From: Candidatus Dojkabacteria bacterium CG_4_10_14_0_2_um_filter_Dojkabacteria_WS6_41_15
GTDB taxonomy: Bacteria; Patescibacteriota; Dojkabacteria; GCA-002793355
DNA: 5,719 nucleotides
Direction: 5' to 3'
Assembly: GCA_002793355.1 (NCBI GenBank)
Contig: PFQB01000127.1
Span: forward strand, 1-5,719
Position 1 is the stretch's first letter. Each line of letters begins with the position of its first letter. A model generated the notes under the pieces. It was not told the origin of the DNA and searched no databases. It saw nothing but the letters and a program-made list of their open reading frames with translations. The position numbers were made by a program, and so were the translations under genes. Shown here piece after piece: positions 5,646 through 5,719 of this stretch.

Positions 5646-5719
5646 AGCATAAAAGCACAAAAGTAAGAAAGCACTAACGCAATAAAGCACCAAAGCGTTA
5701 AAGCAAGAAAGCACGAAAG
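5643..5719. repeat. Degenerate 8-bp tandem array, consensus NNAAAGCA
   Basis: Starting in the exonuclease stop codon, the sequence divides into consecutive 8-base units: TAAAAGCA, CAAAAGTA, AGAAAGCA, CTAACGCA, ATAAAGCA, CCAAAGCG, TTAAAGCA, AGAAAGCA, with a 7-base first unit and an incomplete last one at the window edge. The hexamer AAAGCA is kept in most units with single changes in a few, while the first two bases vary freely. The array has no reading frame of note and no evident hairpin. It fills all of the visible intergenic sequence and probably continues beyond the window. Function is unknown. Confidence 0.85.

Noticed and set aside
5643..5719. CRISPR array
   Set aside because: Units are 8 bp with 2-bp variable parts. 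There are no long repeats, no spacers and no cas genes in view.

Overview
The window reads like a piece of a Candidatus Patescibacteria (CPR) genome, or of something sharing its surface-protein repertoire. The main reason is a 1288-residue, N-terminally membrane-anchored protein built from phage tail-fibre-like modules (LNADLIDGYDS, CxxxQVLKYD...WxC, HAHTG, NISQWTNDSGYI, NIGIGTSTPQHKLD). To my knowledge such proteins are frequent in CPR genomes. The single-domain, minimal versions of the two enzymes on the other strand also fit. This placement is an inference from protein style, not from a marker gene. No in-frame TGA is read through, and all four stops are TAA or TAG, so nothing points to the UGA=Gly code of Absconditabacteria/Gracilibacteria.

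Layout. Positions 1-110 hold a dense run of short perfect inverted repeats. The 3' end of a small minus-strand gene (51-305) lies inside this run. That gene encodes a one-pass membrane protein that repeats, in miniature, the anchor-plus-ANFxSxNISQWT design of its giant neighbour. Next comes a 55-bp gap (306-360) with a hairpin and a perfect TATAAT on the minus strand. The giant fibre/adhesin gene fills 361-4227 on the minus strand. A 141-bp divergent intergenic region (4228-4368) holds candidate promoters for both directions. On the plus strand there is a tight two-gene operon: an AspA/AstE-like zinc hydrolase (4369-5016) and a DnaQ-like DEDDh 3'-5' exonuclease (5022-5645). From the stop codon of the exonuclease to the window edge runs a degenerate 8-bp tandem array, NNAAAGCA.

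How it works together. The two minus-strand genes look like a cell-surface pair. The large one is a modular stalk: anchor, two and a third 128-residue repeats, two beta-sandwich-like modules alternating with a duplicated NIGIGTSTP module, and a C-terminal lectin-like domain. The natural guess is attachment to a host cell or polymer. The plus-strand pair shares a transcript but no evident pathway. The least explained parts are the hairpin cluster, the miniature paralogue that ends inside it, and the 8-bp array.
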